32,086 nt of DNA from Gammaproteobacteria bacterium (GTDB taxonomy: Bacteria > Pseudomonadota > Gammaproteobacteria > Immundisolibacterales > Immundisolibacteraceae), in contig QNFC01000002.1 of the NCBI GenBank assembly GCA_003645395.1, positions 1-32,086 of the forward strand, in the 5' to 3' direction. The notes under the pieces were generated by a model. The model saw only the letters and a list, made by a program, of their open reading frames with translations. It was not told the DNA's origin and ran no database searches. Positions within the stretch are counted from its first letter, which is position 1. The number at the start of each line of letters is the position of its first letter. This document shows positions 32,019 to 32,086 of the stretch, piece after piece. The position numbers and the translations under genes are program-made.

Positions 32019-32086
32019 TTGATCAAAGCGGTTTATCCGGGCTCATTTGACCCCATCACCCACGGCCACCGCGACCTGGTCGAGCG
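32019..32086 (+). CDS. coaD: Phosphopantetheine adenylyltransferase, 3'-truncated by window
   Basis: The first 22 codons of the enzyme that makes dephospho-CoA from 4'-phosphopantetheine and ATP. 'YPGSFDPITHGHRDLVER' contains the T/HxGH nucleotide-transfer motif. It starts with TTG behind a strong GAGGAAGG ribosome binding site three bases away. It is 61 bases after rsmD on the same strand. Its presence shows that the later steps of CoA synthesis are encoded, which matters for the odd coaBC gene. Confidence 0.93.
   Translation, partial: MIKAVYPGSFDPITHGHRDLVE

Overview
This window is a gene-dense stretch of a gammaproteobacterial chromosome, by eye roughly 50-55% GC. No phage, insertion sequence, CRISPR array or toxin-antitoxin pair was seen. 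From memory, several blocks match Pseudomonas-type neighbourhoods: M23 peptidase-anmK-erpA-bactofilin-DUF6776-argC, coq7 beside trpGDC, algC-dut-coaBC-radC-rpmB-rpmG, and ftsX-ftsE-ftsY-M16-M16-rsmD. The blocks are joined differently from Pseudomonas, and several genes begin with TTG. This suggests a relative of the Pseudomonadales/Cellvibrionales group, but no marker here fixes the genus.

Layout. 1-2.3 kb (+): the 3' part of an OapA/M23 cell-wall endopeptidase, then anmK (peptidoglycan recycling). 2.3-6.0 kb (-): read in transcription order, rplM, rpsI, tRNA-Gln(CUG), argC, a DUF6776-like membrane coiled-coil protein, a bactofilin with a disrupted start, and erpA, all on one strand with short gaps. 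6.0-6.9 kb (-): an alpha/beta hydrolase, a possible 36-residue ORF overlapping its end, and an intrinsic terminator. 7.0-7.6 kb (+): coq7. 7.7-12.8 kb (-): rpe-trpE-trpG-trpD-trpC-VOC protein, a contiguous anthranilate/tryptophan cluster. 12.9-14.0 kb (+): an ornithine-cyclodeaminase-family gene whose 3' end overlaps algC. 14.0-18.1 kb (-): coaBC, dut, a membrane sensor-like protein and algC. 18.2-19.4 kb (+): radC, rpmB, rpmG. 19.5-24.4 kb (+): a four-gene GldA/F/G-like ABC cassette with a DUF4340 protein, overlapping into mutM. 24.4-25.4 kb (-): a diguanylate cyclase. 25.7-28.3 kb (-): ftsY-ftsE-ftsX. 28.5-32.1 kb (+): two M16 peptidase-family proteins, rsmD and the first 22 codons of coaD.

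Most genes are housekeeping: translation (rplM, rpsI, rpmB, rpmG, tRNA-Gln, rsmD), arginine, tryptophan and ubiquinone synthesis, CoA synthesis, envelope and division (M23, anmK, bactofilin, ftsEX, ftsY, algC), and DNA/nucleotide hygiene (dut, mutM, radC). The observations most worth a second look are: (i) CoaBC, whose N-terminal decarboxylase half has lost every recognisable catalytic motif while the synthetase half looks intact; (ii) the bactofilin, whose natural ATG and N-terminus are one base out of frame with its body; (iii) an AlgC whose usual membrane sensor-like extension is a separate gene, with a terminator-like hairpin between the two; and (iv) the Gld-like ABC cassette of unknown substrate. 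I found no clear evidence of a wholly new multi-gene system.
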